DNA of 44,563 nt from an uncultured Alistipes sp. (GCA_947367255.1 CANBCZ010000015.1:1-44563); one strand, 5' to 3'. Positions 7,868-16,403 are shown, counted from the first letter of the stretch. Notes: generated by a model not told the origin, from the sequence alone. Translations and numbers: made by a program.

Positions 7868-8620
7868 TTAGAAGCAGTCGCAGAAAATCTGCGCCATTTT
7901 CTGCTGAATCTCAGAATCGCGACCCCTCTTCGGATGCCAACCATACTCCACACCATCTATTATCTCGTTAGCATTTGCATCGGAATGAGCATAAAAAACC
8001 GACATCTGCTTACCCGTCTTTGGGTCGGGTTTATCCATCGTAAAACCTATCTGTTCATCGAACTTACAGAGCCTTGCAACTCCGTTCCAATGCCTTGCAA
8101 GTTGTCGTACAGAGGTATTGTAGCGCACTCTGGCGTCGTGCCAATGGGTGCAGAGGATTATATCCGCAGGCTTGCCACCCTTAACACCGTACCACTTTGA
8201 CGATCTATCAAACTCAAGTGCTTGACACGCACCGATATAGCGACGAATAACATAGTCAAAGCACTCCGCATTACTCGGATTATCGCTCAATGTATCGCCA
8301 TACACAGCACCATCGACATAGACATCCAAGTCGTGTGTAAACATTATAACGAGCGACTCTGTAATATCCATCTCCTCGCGAGTAAAGACTCCCAATTCAC
8401 TGAATTGCAAGGCTATATCCTTAATGTTAGTACCAGAAACCGCTCTATTTATCGGGTGGCAACCAAGCTCTTCGCACGCCAACTCAAACCAACCGTTTTC
8501 AGGATATGCGAATGATGCTCCGATAATGGTCAAAGCCTTTGTCGGATACTCAATCTTATCGCCAAAACAACAACTGCAGCAGATAATCAGAGATAAAAGT
8601 ATGGTGCACAATCTACTCAT
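7868..8620 (-). CDS. SGNH-hydrolase-like lipoprotein (DUF5040-type)
   Basis: 250 residues. The signal peptide LLSLIICCSCC offers lipobox-like cysteines, so a lipoprotein is likely. The mature part starts with a GDSL-like block (LTIIGASFAYPENGWFELA) and contains a SGTN motif, a block of Asn/His/Asp (FTHDLDVY; LCTHWHD) and a C-terminal EYGWHPKRG that could supply the catalytic His. This is the outline of SGNH/GDSL-fold hydrolases; I place it in DUF5040 by resemblance only. Substrate unknown. It ends 55 nt before pheT, which has its own promoter, and is divergent from the UbiA-family gene. Confidence 0.7.
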   Translation of the reverse strand: MSRLCTILLSLIICCSCCFGDKIEYPTKALTIIGASFAYPENGWFELACEELGCHPINRAVSGTNIKDIALQFSELGVFTREEMDITESLVIMFTHDLDVYVDGAVYGDTLSDNPSNAECFDYVIRRYIGACQALEFDRSSKWYGVKGGKPADIILCTHWHDARVRYNTSVRQLARHWNGVARLCKFDEQIGFTMDKPDPKTGKQMSVFYAHSDANANEIIDGVEYGWHPKRGRDSEIQQKMAQIFCDCF

Positions 8621-8624
8621 ACAA

Positions 8625-8632
8625 CAAAGATA
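8625..8632 (-). promoter_or_regulatory. -7 box only 4 nt before the SGNH-like lipoprotein start
   Basis: TATCTTTG on the minus strand with the 4-nt spacer TTGT before ATG. If this is the promoter, the mRNA would start at or within a few bases of the start codon. Confidence 0.55.
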
Positions 8633-8655
8633 ATAACAAAATCGGATATTTTTAC

Positions 8656-8663
8656 TACTTTTG
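8656..8663 (+). promoter_or_regulatory. -7 box only 4 nt before the UbiA-family gene start
   Basis: TACTTTTG followed by CGCT and ATG. It is back to back with the minus-strand box at 8625-8632, forming a compact divergent promoter with leaderless-type geometry on both sides. Confidence 0.55.
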
Positions 8664-8667
8664 CGCT

Positions 8668-9540
8668 ATGAAACAGTTTTTTACAAAGATTGGGGATTAT
8701 ATGGGACTTGTAAAGTTCTCCCACACGATATTTGCAATGCCGTTTGCGCTGATGGCTTTTGTCTTCGCGCTCAAGACCACCGAGGCTCAATTTAGTTGGA
8801 TTTTACTACTCCAAATTGTAGGCTGCATGGTCTTTGCCCGCAATGTAGCTATGGGTTTTAATCGCTGGACAGATTGGAAGATCGACAAAGAGAATCCACG
8901 CACCGCAAATCGCGAAATTCCGGCAGGAAAAATCTCCCCGAAAAGTGCGCTTATATTCGTCATTGTTAATGCGTTGCTATTCATTGCAGTCAGTTCAAGT
9001 ATTAATTTACTTACTGCTGTGTTATCTCCTGTAGCTCTTGCAGTTATAATGTTCTACAGTTACTGCAAGCGTTTTACATCTTTGGCGCATATCGTACTCG
9101 GATTATCACTCGGAATTGCGCCATCTGCAGCCTATATCGCAACTACGGGAACACTCACTATTGCACCTTGCCTGCTCTCGCTTTTAGTACTTACTTGGTG
9201 TGGGGGGTTTGACATTATCTACGCCCTTCAGGACCTTGAGTTTGACAGAGAGAGCGGACTGCACAGCATACCTACACGTTTTGGCGTCAGAGGTGCGCTC
9301 TACATCAGCATTGCACTACACGCCGCAAGTATTCTATCGCTTATACTATTCTCGCTCTACTGCCCACAAGGTTGGTTGCTTTGGATAGGGGAGGGACTCT
9401 TCTGCGGCTGCATTATCCTTGAGCATATACTCGTAACGCCGACACGCCAACGTAGCATAGGCATAGCCTTTGGCACACTGAACGGCATTGCAAGTCTTAC
9501 ACTCGCAACATTCACTATTTTACAACTGATTGTAGGTTAG
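8668..9540 (+). CDS. UbiA-family aromatic prenyltransferase (menaquinone pathway, MqnP/UbiA-like)
   Basis: 290 residues with about eight hydrophobic segments. The first Asp-rich motif is N65-x3-D69-x3-D73 (NRWTDWKID) and the second is D189-x3-D193 (QDLEFD), the two Mg-diphosphate sites of UbiA-type intramembrane prenyltransferases. It transfers a polyprenyl chain to an aromatic acid. In anaerobic Bacteroidales the likely product is a menaquinone precursor, and homologues are called UbiA or MqnP; which substrate applies here is inference. No other quinone gene lies nearby. It is convergent with the next gene, the two stop codons overlapping by 3-4 nt. Confidence 0.9.
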   Translation: MKQFFTKIGDYMGLVKFSHTIFAMPFALMAFVFALKTTEAQFSWILLLQIVGCMVFARNVAMGFNRWTDWKIDKENPRTANREIPAGKISPKSALIFVIVNALLFIAVSSSINLLTAVLSPVALAVIMFYSYCKRFTSLAHIVLGLSLGIAPSAAYIATTGTLTIAPCLLSLLVLTWCGGFDIIYALQDLEFDRESGLHSIPTRFGVRGALYISIALHAASILSLILFSLYCPQGWLLWIGEGLFCGCIILEHILVTPTRQRSIGIAFGTLNGIASLTLATFTILQLIVG

Positions 9541-10211
9541 CGCTTTGCGCCCGATTTAGTCTTTATGGAGATTACTCCACCCACACCCTTAAAACCATAG
9601 AGTGTGCCGTCGCGCTGAATCTCTACACTCGCCACATCGTTAATATTTATGGCATTGATAGTGCCGACATCCATTCCGTCACAAATAATTAGAGCCGGAG
9701 ATGGATTACCAACGCTGTTTATACCACGAATATAGATAGTACCTGACGGCTCGATAAGCAGACTTGTCGCCTTTGCACGCAGCGCATCCGCAAGATTTGT
9801 AAAGCCCTCTCGCTCAATCATCTCCGCTGTAAGCACACCTCCCTTTGACGGCAACTCACGACGCACAACATAATCCATACCTGCATCGACCAGCTCCTTT
9901 TCGTCGGTAACCGACTGCACAGCGCCCTCATCCGAGATTACAATCTTTGCGCTTCTACGACCCTCCAAAGCGACATCAAGACGCAACTTCTTATACTTGA
10001 GTTGCAGAACATCATCAGCCTTAAGGTTGGTCAATCCGAATTTACCATCTTTGCCCGAAACGGTGCGCTTTTCAGAACCTTTTACCGATATCTGAACCTT
10101 CAGCCCAAGACCGTCCACATCGCAAACAAGACCATTAAACGGCACATTATCAGACGCATATACAGACAGCGCAACAAACAAACCAGAAAGTAAAACCAAT
10201 AATCTCCTCAT
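9537..10211 (-). CDS. Plug-only TonB-dependent-receptor-like periplasmic protein
   Basis: 224 residues. Signal peptide (LLSGLFVALSVYAS, cleavage near residue 20), then a carboxypeptidase-regulatory-like beta-sandwich (about 22-95: GLVCDVDGLGLKVQISVKG, SGKDGKFGLTNLKADD). A TonB plug domain follows (about 125-220: EMIEREGFTNLADALRAK, SGTIYIRGINSVGNPSPALI, IEIQRDGT-like IQRDGTLYGFKGVGGVISI). It stops where a SusC/RagA receptor would begin its 22-strand barrel, so it cannot itself be a transporter. No frameshift or remnant barrel follows; the stop overlaps a convergent gene. A -7 box is at 10234-10241. Confidence 0.85.
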   Translation of the reverse strand: MRRLLVLLSGLFVALSVYASDNVPFNGLVCDVDGLGLKVQISVKGSEKRTVSGKDGKFGLTNLKADDVLQLKYKKLRLDVALEGRRSAKIVISDEGAVQSVTDEKELVDAGMDYVVRRELPSKGGVLTAEMIEREGFTNLADALRAKATSLLIEPSGTIYIRGINSVGNPSPALIICDGMDVGTINAININDVASVEIQRDGTLYGFKGVGGVISIKTKSGAKR

Positions 10212-10233
10212 AGCAATATTTATTAAAGTTAGT

Positions 10234-10241
10234 CAAAGATA
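10234..10241 (-). promoter_or_regulatory. -7 box of the plug-protein gene
   Basis: TATCTTTG on the minus strand, 22 nt before the ATG; divergent from the EamA promoter. Confidence 0.5.
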
Positions 10242-10263
10242 GTAATTTTTTCTCATTTTTTAC

Positions 10264-10271
10264 TACTTTTG
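10264..10271 (+). promoter_or_regulatory. -7 box 6 nt before the EamA transporter start
   Basis: TACTTTTG, a 6-nt spacer (GCCGCC) and ATG. The box overlaps the alternative TTG start at 10269, which argues for initiation at the ATG at 10278 instead. Confidence 0.55.
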
Positions 10272-10277
10272 CCGCCT

Positions 10278-11186
10278 ATGTGGATAATTCTTGCATTTAT
10301 ATCGGCATCTTTGCTCGGACTTTACGATGTAGCAAAGAAGCAGGCCCTGAAGGGCAATGCAGTACTTAAAGTACTGTTACTCAATACTATATTCTCAACT
10401 CTACTATTCTCTCCGGTCATTATCAACTCACTCTTTGATCTGGGGTGGTTTGAGGGTACACGTTTTGCAATATCTGTAGGTAGCGCAGCTGAGCACGGCG
10501 CTGTATTTATCAAAGCGGTTTTGGTACTCACTTCGTGGATATTCGGCTACTTTGGTCTTAAAGAGTTACCAATTACAATTGCCGCGCCGATAAATGCCAC
10601 ACGCCCGGTTATGACGCTTGTCGGTGCAATGATAATCTTTGGAGAGAGGCTCAATCTGACCCAGTGGATAGGTGTACTGCTCGCCATATTTTCACTATTT
10701 TTACTCAGCCATTCGGGCAAGAGAGAGGGCATAGATTTTCGCCACAACAGAGGTGTTCTTTTCGTTGGATTAGCCGCCATAACAGGCGCTTGTTGCGGAC
10801 TCTACGACCGCCATATAATGCACTCGCTGGAGCCTATGTTCGTGCAGAGTTGGTATGTATTGTATCAAGCTGTGCTAATGAGTATTACAATCGCTATCTT
10901 AACCATTTTCAAGGTCAAAAAGCAGGGTAGTGCCGACCCATTCCATTGGTCGTGGGCAATACCTCTGATTTCACTCTTTTTATCTGCCGCAGATGTAGCC
11001 TATCTCTTTGCGCTCTCTGATGCAGATGCAATGATTTCGGTAGTCTCAATGATACGTCGTTCGAGCGTGCTTGTATCGTTTACTTGCGGCGCAATACTCT
11101 TCCACGAACGCAATCTGAGGGCTAAGGCAATCGATCTTCTCCTCATTTTCATCGGCGCAATACTACTTTATATAGGCTCGAGATAG
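10278..11186 (+). CDS. EamA/DMT-family permease
   Basis: 302 residues with ten predicted hydrophobic segments arranged as two EamA repeats (for example [20 protein letters not shown] then [19 protein letters not shown]; second repeat ends [20 protein letters not shown]). These inner-membrane drug/metabolite transporters move small metabolites; the substrate cannot be read from sequence. I use the ATG at 10278 because the TTG three codons upstream lies inside the -7 box. It is upstream of lepA on the same strand with a 35-nt gap that holds a separate lepA promoter. Confidence 0.88.
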   Translation: MWIILAFISASLLGLYDVAKKQALKGNAVLKVLLLNTIFSTLLFSPVIINSLFDLGWFEGTRFAISVGSAAEHGAVFIKAVLVLTSWIFGYFGLKELPITIAAPINATRPVMTLVGAMIIFGERLNLTQWIGVLLAIFSLFLLSHSGKREGIDFRHNRGVLFVGLAAITGACCGLYDRHIMHSLEPMFVQSWYVLYQAVLMSITIAILTIFKVKKQGSADPFHWSWAIPLISLFLSAADVAYLFALSDADAMISVVSMIRRSSVLVSFTCGAILFHERNLRAKAIDLLLIFIGAILLYIGSR

Positions 11187-11206
11187 TAAAATTCAAAAAT
11201 TTTTAC

Positions 11207-11214
11207 TATCTTCG
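11207..11214 (+). promoter_or_regulatory. -7 box 7 nt before the lepA start
   Basis: TATCTTCG with a 7-nt spacer before ATG; again a geometry that predicts a leaderless or nearly leaderless mRNA. Confidence 0.45.
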
Positions 11215-11221
11215 CGCCGTT

Positions 11222-13012
11222 ATGAAGAATATACGAAATTTTTGCATCATTGCACATATTGACCACGGCAAGAGTACACTTGCCGATCGTCTGCTTGAAA
11301 TAACCGGCACACTGAATCAGCGCGAAATGCAGAATCAGGTGCTTGATGATATGGATCTGGAGCGTGAGAAGGGTATTACCATCAAGAGTCACGCTATCCA
11401 GATGGAGTACCGAGCAAAGGATGGAGAGCTCTACACTCTCAACCTTATCGACACCCCGGGACACGTCGATTTCTCGTATGAGGTATCACGCGCCATCGCC
11501 TCTTGTGAGGGAGCTCTGCTTGTTGTAGATGCCACACAGGGTATTCAGGCGCAGACCATCTCCAACCTCTACCTTGCACTCGGCAACGACCTTGAGATTA
11601 TCCCTGTGCTGAACAAGATCGATATGGAGTCGGCAATGATCGACGAGGTTAAGGATCAGGTTGTAGATATGCTTGGTTGCGACCACGACGACATCCTCTG
11701 CGCATCTGGTAAGACCGGCGCAGGTGTAGACGAGGTTCTCGAGGCTATCGTAAACCGCATTCCTGCACCGAAGGGTGATGAGAACGCACCTCTGCAGGCA
11801 CTTATCTTCGACTCTGTATTCAACCCGTTCCGTGGTGTTATCGCATATTTCCGAGTATTCAACGGCTCTATACACAAGGGCGAGCATGTAAAGTTCTTCA
11901 ACACCGGCAGCGAGTACGATGCCGATGAGGTGGGCGTGCTCAAGCTCAAGATGTCTCCGCGTGCCGAGATCAAGGCAGGCGATGTAGGTTACATCTGCTC
12001 TGGTATCAAGAACTCCAAGGAGATTAAGGTGGGTGATACCATTACCTCTGTTGCAAACTCGTGCAAGGAGGCGATTGCCGGTTTTGAGGATGTAAAGCCT
12101 ATGGTCTTTGCCGGTGTATATCCTGTCGAGGCCGATCAGTACGAGGATCTGCGTGCTTCACTCGAGAAGTTGCAGCTCAACGACGCGTCGCTCACATTCG
12201 AGCCTGAGAGCTCACTTGCCCTCGGTTTCGGTTTCCGTTGTGGCTTCCTCGGTCTGCTCCACATGGAGATTATTCAGGAGCGACTCTACCGCGAGTTCAA
12301 TATGGACGTTATCACAACCGTTCCGAACGTATCATACCGCATCACAACCACTTCGGGAGATGAGCTGGAGGTACACAACCCGTCAGGTCTGCCGGAGGTG
12401 ACAAAAATTGCAAAGATTGAGGAGCCATATATCCTTGCACAGGTTATCACAAAGACCGAGTTTCTCGGTAATGTTCTCAAGCTCTGCATCGACAAGCGCG
12501 GTGTGATGAAGAATCAGACCTACATCACCACAGACCGTGTAGAGGTAAACTTCGAGATGCCACTCTCGGAGATTGTCTTTGACTTCTATGACAAGCTCAA
12601 GAGTATCTCCAAGGGTTACGCATCGTTCGACTACCACCGCACCGGTTATCAGGCAAGTAAACTTGCAAAGCTCGATATTCTGCTCAATGGCGAGCCGGTA
12701 GATGCGCTCTCGTCACTCATCTATGCAGATCACGCCTACGATTTCGGTCGCAAGATGTGCGAGAAGCTCAAAGAGCTTATCCCGCGTCAGCAGTTCGATA
12801 TCGCTATTCAGGCGGCTATCGGTAGCAAGATTATCGCCCGCGAGACAGTCAAGGCAGTGCGTAAGGATGTAACTGCAAAGTGTTACGGTGGTGATATCTC
12901 ACGTAAGCGTAAGCTGCTCGAGAAGCAGAAGGCCGGTAAGAAGCGTATGCGTCAGATTGGTCAGGTACAGGTCCCTCAGTCGGCATTCCTTGCAGTGCTT
13001 AAGATGGACTAA
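11222..13012 (+). CDS. lepA: Elongation factor 4 (LepA), back-translocating GTPase
   Basis: 596 residues, full length. The G domain shows G1 [14 protein letters not shown] (about 11-24), the switch I region [10 protein letters not shown]3 [14 protein letters not shown] and G4 NKIDM. Domains II, III and V follow, and the LepA-specific C-terminal domain ends with [19 protein letters not shown], a hallmark of EF4. It acts on stalled or mistranslocated ribosomes. It is followed after 34 nt by the acyl-CoA synthetase gene on the same strand. Codon use is strongly biased (GAG, CTC, AAG), as expected for a well-expressed gene. Confidence 0.98.
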   Translation: MKNIRNFCIIAHIDHGKSTLADRLLEITGTLNQREMQNQVLDDMDLEREKGITIKSHAIQMEYRAKDGELYTLNLIDTPGHVDFSYEVSRAIASCEGALLVVDATQGIQAQTISNLYLALGNDLEIIPVLNKIDMESAMIDEVKDQVVDMLGCDHDDILCASGKTGAGVDEVLEAIVNRIPAPKGDENAPLQALIFDSVFNPFRGVIAYFRVFNGSIHKGEHVKFFNTGSEYDADEVGVLKLKMSPRAEIKAGDVGYICSGIKNSKEIKVGDTITSVANSCKEAIAGFEDVKPMVFAGVYPVEADQYEDLRASLEKLQLNDASLTFEPESSLALGFGFRCGFLGLLHMEIIQERLYREFNMDVITTVPNVSYRITTTSGDELEVHNPSGLPEVTKIAKIEEPYILAQVITKTEFLGNVLKLCIDKRGVMKNQTYITTDRVEVNFEMPLSEIVFDFYDKLKSISKGYASFDYHRTGYQASKLAKLDILLNGEPVDALSSLIYADHAYDFGRKMCEKLKELIPRQQFDIAIQAAIGSKIIARETVKAVRKDVTAKCYGGDISRKRKLLEKQKAGKKRMRQIGQVQVPQSAFLAVLKMD

Positions 13013-13046
13013 CCACACAAAGAACTCATTTCCAAACTATAATAAA

Positions 13047-14948
13047 ATGGCAAAAAGAACAATTATCGATCTATTTGAGGAGGCTGTTGCCAAATATGGC
13101 GAAAAGACATTCCTCTTGGAGAAGTTGGACAAGCAGTTTGAACCTACAACTTATGCTGCTGTCAAGGTGGAGGCGTTAAGGATTGGTGCTGGTCTTGCAG
13201 CTATGGGTGTTACCCCTAAACAGACTGTATCTATCCTTGCTGAGGGTTGTAACAATTGGATTATTTCAGAGCTCGGTCTGCTCTATGCCGGCGCTATCTC
13301 TGTACCGCTCTCCATAAAGTTGGAGGAGGCGAACGATCTGCTGTTCCGTCTGCGTCACGCCGACGTATCAACTATCTTCGTATCAAAATATCAGCTCCCT
13401 AAAATTCGCAAAATCAAGGATCAGCTCCCACTTGTCGAGCGCATTATCGTATTTCAGAACGATGTTGCTCCCGAGGATAAGGAGTTTACACTTGACGCTG
13501 TCAAGGAGCTGGGTGACAAGTATTTGGCAGAACATCGTGACGAATTTATGGCTATCAGCGCAGCCATTCAGAACGATGATTATGCAACTATCACCTACAC
13601 ATCAGGTACTACTGCCGACCCTAAGGGTGTAGTGCTTACACATCGTAACTACACAGCCAATGTCGAGCAGGCGCTGACCCGAATTTCAATTCCGTCACAC
13701 TTCCGTACACTGATTATCCTACCGCTGGATCACTGCTTTGCACATGTCTGCGGTTTCTATATTATGATTGCGTGCGGTGCTGCCGTTGCAACTACACAGG
13801 TAGGCGCAACTCCTATGCAGACACTGCGTAATATCCCTACAAATATCCGCGAGGTTAAGCCTCACTTCCTGCTCTCTGTACCTGCACTTGCAAAGAACTT
13901 CCGCAAGAATATCGAGAGCTCTATCAAGAGCAAGGGTGCAACTACCGAGAAGCTCTTCAAGTTTGCCCTCAAGGTTTGCTATGAGTACAATCAGGACGGA
14001 TATACAAAGGGTAGAGGCTGGAGATTTATCCTCAAGCCACTTGTCGCCCTCTTCGACAAGATTCTCTTCAGCAAGGTGCGCCTTGCCTTTGGTGGAGAGC
14101 TTCAGTTCTTCGTAGGTGGTGGTGCACTGCTCGACTCTGAGTTGCAGCGCTTCTTCTACGCCGTAGGTATGCCGATGTATCAGGGTTATGGTCTTAGCGA
14201 GGCTACTCCTATCATCTCGACAAACTCTCTTGGCAAGGGTAACCACCGCTTCGGTTCATCGGGTAAGCTTATTGAACCGCTCGATATCAAGATTCTCGAC
14301 AGCGACGGCAAAGAGCTGCCTGTAGGCGAGAAGGGCGAGATTGTCATCAAGGGCGAGAATGTTATGGCGGGCTACTGGAAGAACCCTTCTGCTACTGCCG
14401 AGACAGTCAAGGATGGTTGGCTCTATACAGGCGATATGGGTTATATGGGTGCCGATGGTTTCCTCTATGTGCTTGGTCGTTTCAAGAGTCTTCTGATCTC
14501 TTCTGATGGCGAGAAATACAGCCCTGAGGGTATGGAGGAGGCTATGGTAGACAAGTCTCCATATATCGACCAGATTATGATTTACAACAACCAGAACCCT
14601 TATACCATTGCGCTTGTCGTTCCAAATGGCGAGGCTCTCAAGGCTGCTGTAGCAGGTGCCGAGGATAAGGCAAAGGCTGCTGCGGATATCCTCCACGCAG
14701 AGGTTGAGAAGTACCGCACCGGCGGTGCATTTGCCGACGAGTTCCCTGATCGCTGGCTCCCTGCCGCGCTCGCTATTGTAGATGAGCACTTCACAGAGCA
14801 GAACGGTCTGGTAAACAGCACAATGAAGGTTGTTCGCAACAAGGTCGAGAGCTACTTCAAGTCGCGCATCGACTATGCGTACACCGCCGAGGGCAAGATG
14901 CTCCACAACGAGCAGAATATCGCTTCTCTCAAGAAGTTGGTGGAGTAA
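13047..14948 (+). CDS. Long-chain fatty acid--CoA ligase (AMP-binding enzyme)
   Basis: 633 residues. The ATG at 13047 gives the family's normal N-terminus (IIDLFEEAVAKYGEKTFLLE); an open extension into lepA is not coding. The AMP-binding P-loop is YTSGTTADPKGVVLTH (about residue 180-195), the A5 block QGYGLSEATPIIS, the A7/A8 blocks GWLYTGDMGYMGADGFLYVLGR and the terminal lysine region. It activates long-chain fatty acids to acyl-CoA through acyl-AMP. The region after about 560 is longer than usual and Ala/Lys-rich. It lies 34 nt after lepA and is followed by a hairpin terminator and tRNA-Gly. Confidence 0.93.
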   Translation: MAKRTIIDLFEEAVAKYGEKTFLLEKLDKQFEPTTYAAVKVEALRIGAGLAAMGVTPKQTVSILAEGCNNWIISELGLLYAGAISVPLSIKLEEANDLLFRLRHADVSTIFVSKYQLPKIRKIKDQLPLVERIIVFQNDVAPEDKEFTLDAVKELGDKYLAEHRDEFMAISAAIQNDDYATITYTSGTTADPKGVVLTHRNYTANVEQALTRISIPSHFRTLIILPLDHCFAHVCGFYIMIACGAAVATTQVGATPMQTLRNIPTNIREVKPHFLLSVPALAKNFRKNIESSIKSKGATTEKLFKFALKVCYEYNQDGYTKGRGWRFILKPLVALFDKILFSKVRLAFGGELQFFVGGGALLDSELQRFFYAVGMPMYQGYGLSEATPIISTNSLGKGNHRFGSSGKLIEPLDIKILDSDGKELPVGEKGEIVIKGENVMAGYWKNPSATAETVKDGWLYTGDMGYMGADGFLYVLGRFKSLLISSDGEKYSPEGMEEAMVDKSPYIDQIMIYNNQNPYTIALVVPNGEALKAAVAGAEDKAKAAADILHAEVEKYRTGGAFADEFPDRWLPAALAIVDEHFTEQNGLVNSTMKVVRNKVESYFKSRIDYAYTAEGKMLHNEQNIASLKKLVE

Positions 14949-14954
14949 AATAAC

Positions 14955-14984
14955 AGGAGAGGAAAAATAATCCTCTCCTTATTT
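14955..14984 (+). terminator. Terminator between the acyl-CoA ligase gene and tRNA-Gly
   Basis: A perfect 9-bp stem (14955-14963 with 14971-14979), 7-nt loop AAAATAA, then TATTT. The tRNA begins at the very next base, so the tRNA is either read through from upstream or uses a promoter inside the ligase gene. Confidence 0.65.
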
Positions 14985-15056
14985 GCGGCAGTAGCTCAGT
15001 GGTAGAGCATCGGCTTCCCAAGCCGAGGGTCACGGGTTCGAATCCCGCTTGCCGCT
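14985..15056 (+). tRNA. tRNA-Gly (anticodon CCC)
   Basis: 72 nt. The acceptor stem GCGGCAG pairs with TTGCCGC (one G-T), discriminator T. The D arm is AGCTC/GAGC-like, the anticodon arm TCGGC-TTCCCAA-GCCGA gives CCC, and the T arm is CGGGTTCGAATCCCG. No CCA is encoded. The last 21 nt, from the T loop onward plus one base, are repeated exactly at 15286-15306. Confidence 0.95.
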
Positions 15057-15057
15057 C
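15037..15057 (+). repeat. Direct repeat copy 1: tRNA-Gly 3' end (att-like)
   Basis: 21 nt beginning TTCGAATCCCGC and ending GCCGCTC, from the T loop to one base past the tRNA. The second exact copy is 229 nt further on. Duplicated tRNA 3' ends are the usual scar of integrase attachment, though no integrase is present here. Confidence 0.75.
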
Positions 15058-15066
15058 TTGATTTAA

Positions 15067-15179
15067 GCAAACGATAACGACAGAGAATTCTCTGTCGTTT
15101 TTTGTGGTCTATCACTCCACGTGCAAGCACCCGAGTGCCCAACCACAAAACCACGCCCGATTATCGGGCTATCGTTTGC
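15067..15179. repeat. Cloverleaf-like structured element downstream of tRNA-Gly
   Basis: An outer 9-bp stem (GCAAACGAT 15067-15075 with ATCGTTTGC 15171-15179) encloses three hairpins: 15076-15085/15090-15099 (10 bp, AATT loop), 15101-15107/15143-15149 (7 bp, TTTGTGG with CCACAAA, capped by GCAC-CCGA-GTGC) and 15155-15160/15164-15169 (6 bp, loop TTA). About 36 bases pair, in a four-way-junction layout. The first hairpin doubles as the tRNA terminator. It contains no coding frame. It could be a structured RNA or the core of a small mobile or attachment element. Confidence 0.6.
15076..15103 (+). terminator. Terminator after tRNA-Gly
   Basis: A perfect 10-bp stem AACGACAGAG / CTCTGTCGTT with loop AATT, followed by TTTT; 20 nt after the tRNA end. 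Confidence 0.8.
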
Positions 15180-15270
15180 CAACACATTTCCACCAGTAAA
15201 TTTCTTTAAGGAGGGTTACCTCAGTCGTGTATTTCCGTACCGTTAAAACGACTACGGCACTCCTTCGGTG

Positions 15271-15306
15271 ATGTTGCACGCAACATTCGAATCCCGCTTG
15301 CCGCTC
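15271..15306 (+). repeat. Direct repeat copy 2 of the tRNA-Gly 3' end, with a preceding hairpin
   Basis: 15286-15306 is an exact copy of the last 20 tRNA nt plus one flanking base. It is preceded by the perfect hairpin ATGTTG-CACG-CAACAT (15271-15286). The sequence upstream of the copy does not resemble the rest of a tRNA-Gly, so this is not a complete pseudo-tRNA. The 15180-15270 stretch also shows AAGGAG/CTCCTT and GTCGT/ACGAC pairings. Confidence 0.7.
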
Positions 15307-15351
15307 AAATAGAGTCTGCCTAACAAATTGCTTGTTAGGCAGACTCTATTT
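15307..15351. terminator. Bidirectional terminator with a 20-bp perfect stem
   Basis: 15307-15326 pairs fully with 15332-15351, loop ATTGC, with A/T-rich stem ends giving a T-run in either direction. It lies 22 nt past the stop of the minus-strand small protein and immediately after the tRNA 3'-end copy. Confidence 0.8.
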
Positions 15352-15373
15352 ATTTAGCAAATTGTTCAATCCC

Positions 15374-15682
15374 TTACTTCAGACAAATATTAACATCGGA
15401 GAAGGCGTAGCTCAACCCCTTGCGCGGAGAGCGATAAAAACCACCTGTATAGACCGTAGCGGTTACACCGCCAGAGTGAACCACAAGAAAATCCTCGCCA
15501 ATACCCTTGACTACTACAGCCGGCAGATCAGTATCGTGGCTTGCAAGATTCATCCCCACCTTAATCTCCCTGCGCTTCAGTTCTCTGGTAGAGGGCGACG
15601 AGGAGATAAATCCCGAATTGACCGTGGATACACTGCCAAGCACTCTGCACACCTCCCACTTAACTCCACGCTGCTCGCTCAT
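15374..15682 (-). CDS. Small hypothetical protein
   Basis: 102 residues; no family recognised. The second half (GMNLASHDTDLPAVVVKG, FLVVHSGGVTATVYTGGFY) alternates polar and hydrophobic residues as in a beta-rich domain, and there is no signal peptide or membrane helix. Support for it being real: a good -7 box TATATTTG at 15707-15714 followed by a 24-nt leader, and a perfect bidirectional terminator 22 nt after the stop. Overlapping plus-strand frames of similar length lack such signals. A trans-acting or structural role cannot be stated. Confidence 0.55.
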   Translation of the reverse strand: MSEQRGVKWEVCRVLGSVSTVNSGFISSSPSTRELKRREIKVGMNLASHDTDLPAVVVKGIGEDFLVVHSGGVTATVYTGGFYRSPRKGLSYAFSDVNICLK

Positions 15683-15706
15683 AGCCGTTACTATTTGTTT
15701 CTTCTA

Positions 15707-15714
15707 CAAATATA
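15707..15714 (-). promoter_or_regulatory. -7 box of the 102-residue protein gene
   Basis: TATATTTG on the minus strand, with a TTG (possible -33 element) 16 nt further upstream at 15731-15733. Confidence 0.5.
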
Positions 15715-15785
15715 GCAATTTTAAGAATAGCAATTGCTTTTTGGCGAAGAAATTGTTAATTTAGTACTCTAAAATGTCATTTGCT

Positions 15786-16403
15786 ATGAAAGTACTTATA
15801 ATCAACGGCAGTCCACGCAAGGGCGGAAACACCTCTATTGCAACAGCTGAGATTGCAAAGATTCTACAAGAGGAGCAGATCGAGGTTATCAACTACCAGA
15901 TTGGAGTTAAGGATATTCGCGGTTGTACGGCGTGCAACTACTGCCGTCTAAACAATCAATGCGTCTTTGATGACGATGTACGAAAGTTGGCTACAATTTT
16001 CGAGGATGTCGATGGGGTAGTGCTCGCCTCGCCGGTCTATTACGCCTCGGCAAACGGCTCGCTCATCTCGCTACTCGACCGACTCTTCTACAGCACACCT
16101 TTCGACAAACGAATGAAGGTCGGTGCATCGGTTGCCGTAGCTCGTCGTGGTGGTTGTAGCGCAACTTTCGACCAGCTGAACAAATACTTCACAATCTCGG
16201 GTATGCCCGTAGCCTCAAGCCAATATTGGAACTCTCTCCACGGACACACCCCGGGCGAAGCTGCTGAAGATCTGGAGGGTCTACAGACTATGCGTACCCT
16301 TGCCCACAATATGGCATTCCTAATCAAATCCATCGCCTTGGGCAAAGAGAAATTCGGTCTGCCTGCCAAAGAGGAGCCCCTGCACACCAATTTTGTCAGA
16401 TAG
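15786..16403 (+). CDS. Flavodoxin-family NAD(P)H-dependent oxidoreductase
   Basis: 205 residues from the ATG at 15786; an in-frame ATG at 15774 would add MSFA. The start KVLIINGSPRKGGNTSIA is the FMN phosphate-binding loop of the flavodoxin/NADPH-dependent FMN reductase fold. A CTACNYCR motif with Cys pairs and LASPVYYASANGSL is typical of the iron-sulfur-flavoprotein-like subgroup of multimeric flavodoxins. It probably reduces quinones, nitro compounds or flavins in the cytoplasm; the substrate is unknown. It is a single gene, convergent with the nuclease gene across a strong shared terminator. Confidence 0.88.
   Translation: MKVLIINGSPRKGGNTSIATAEIAKILQEEQIEVINYQIGVKDIRGCTACNYCRLNNQCVFDDDVRKLATIFEDVDGVVLASPVYYASANGSLISLLDRLFYSTPFDKRMKVGASVAVARRGGCSATFDQLNKYFTISGMPVASSQYWNSLHGHTPGEAAEDLEGLQTMRTLAHNMAFLIKSIALGKEKFGLPAKEEPLHTNFVR

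Noticed and set aside
12888..13046. Extended acyl-CoA synthetase start inside lepA
   Set aside because: The extension is Arg/Ser/Cys-rich out-of-frame lepA sequence; the ATG at 13047 gives the family N-terminus.
15180..15306. Second complete tRNA-Gly or pseudo-tRNA
   Set aside because: Only the last 20 nt match; no D arm, anticodon arm or 5' acceptor strand is present upstream.
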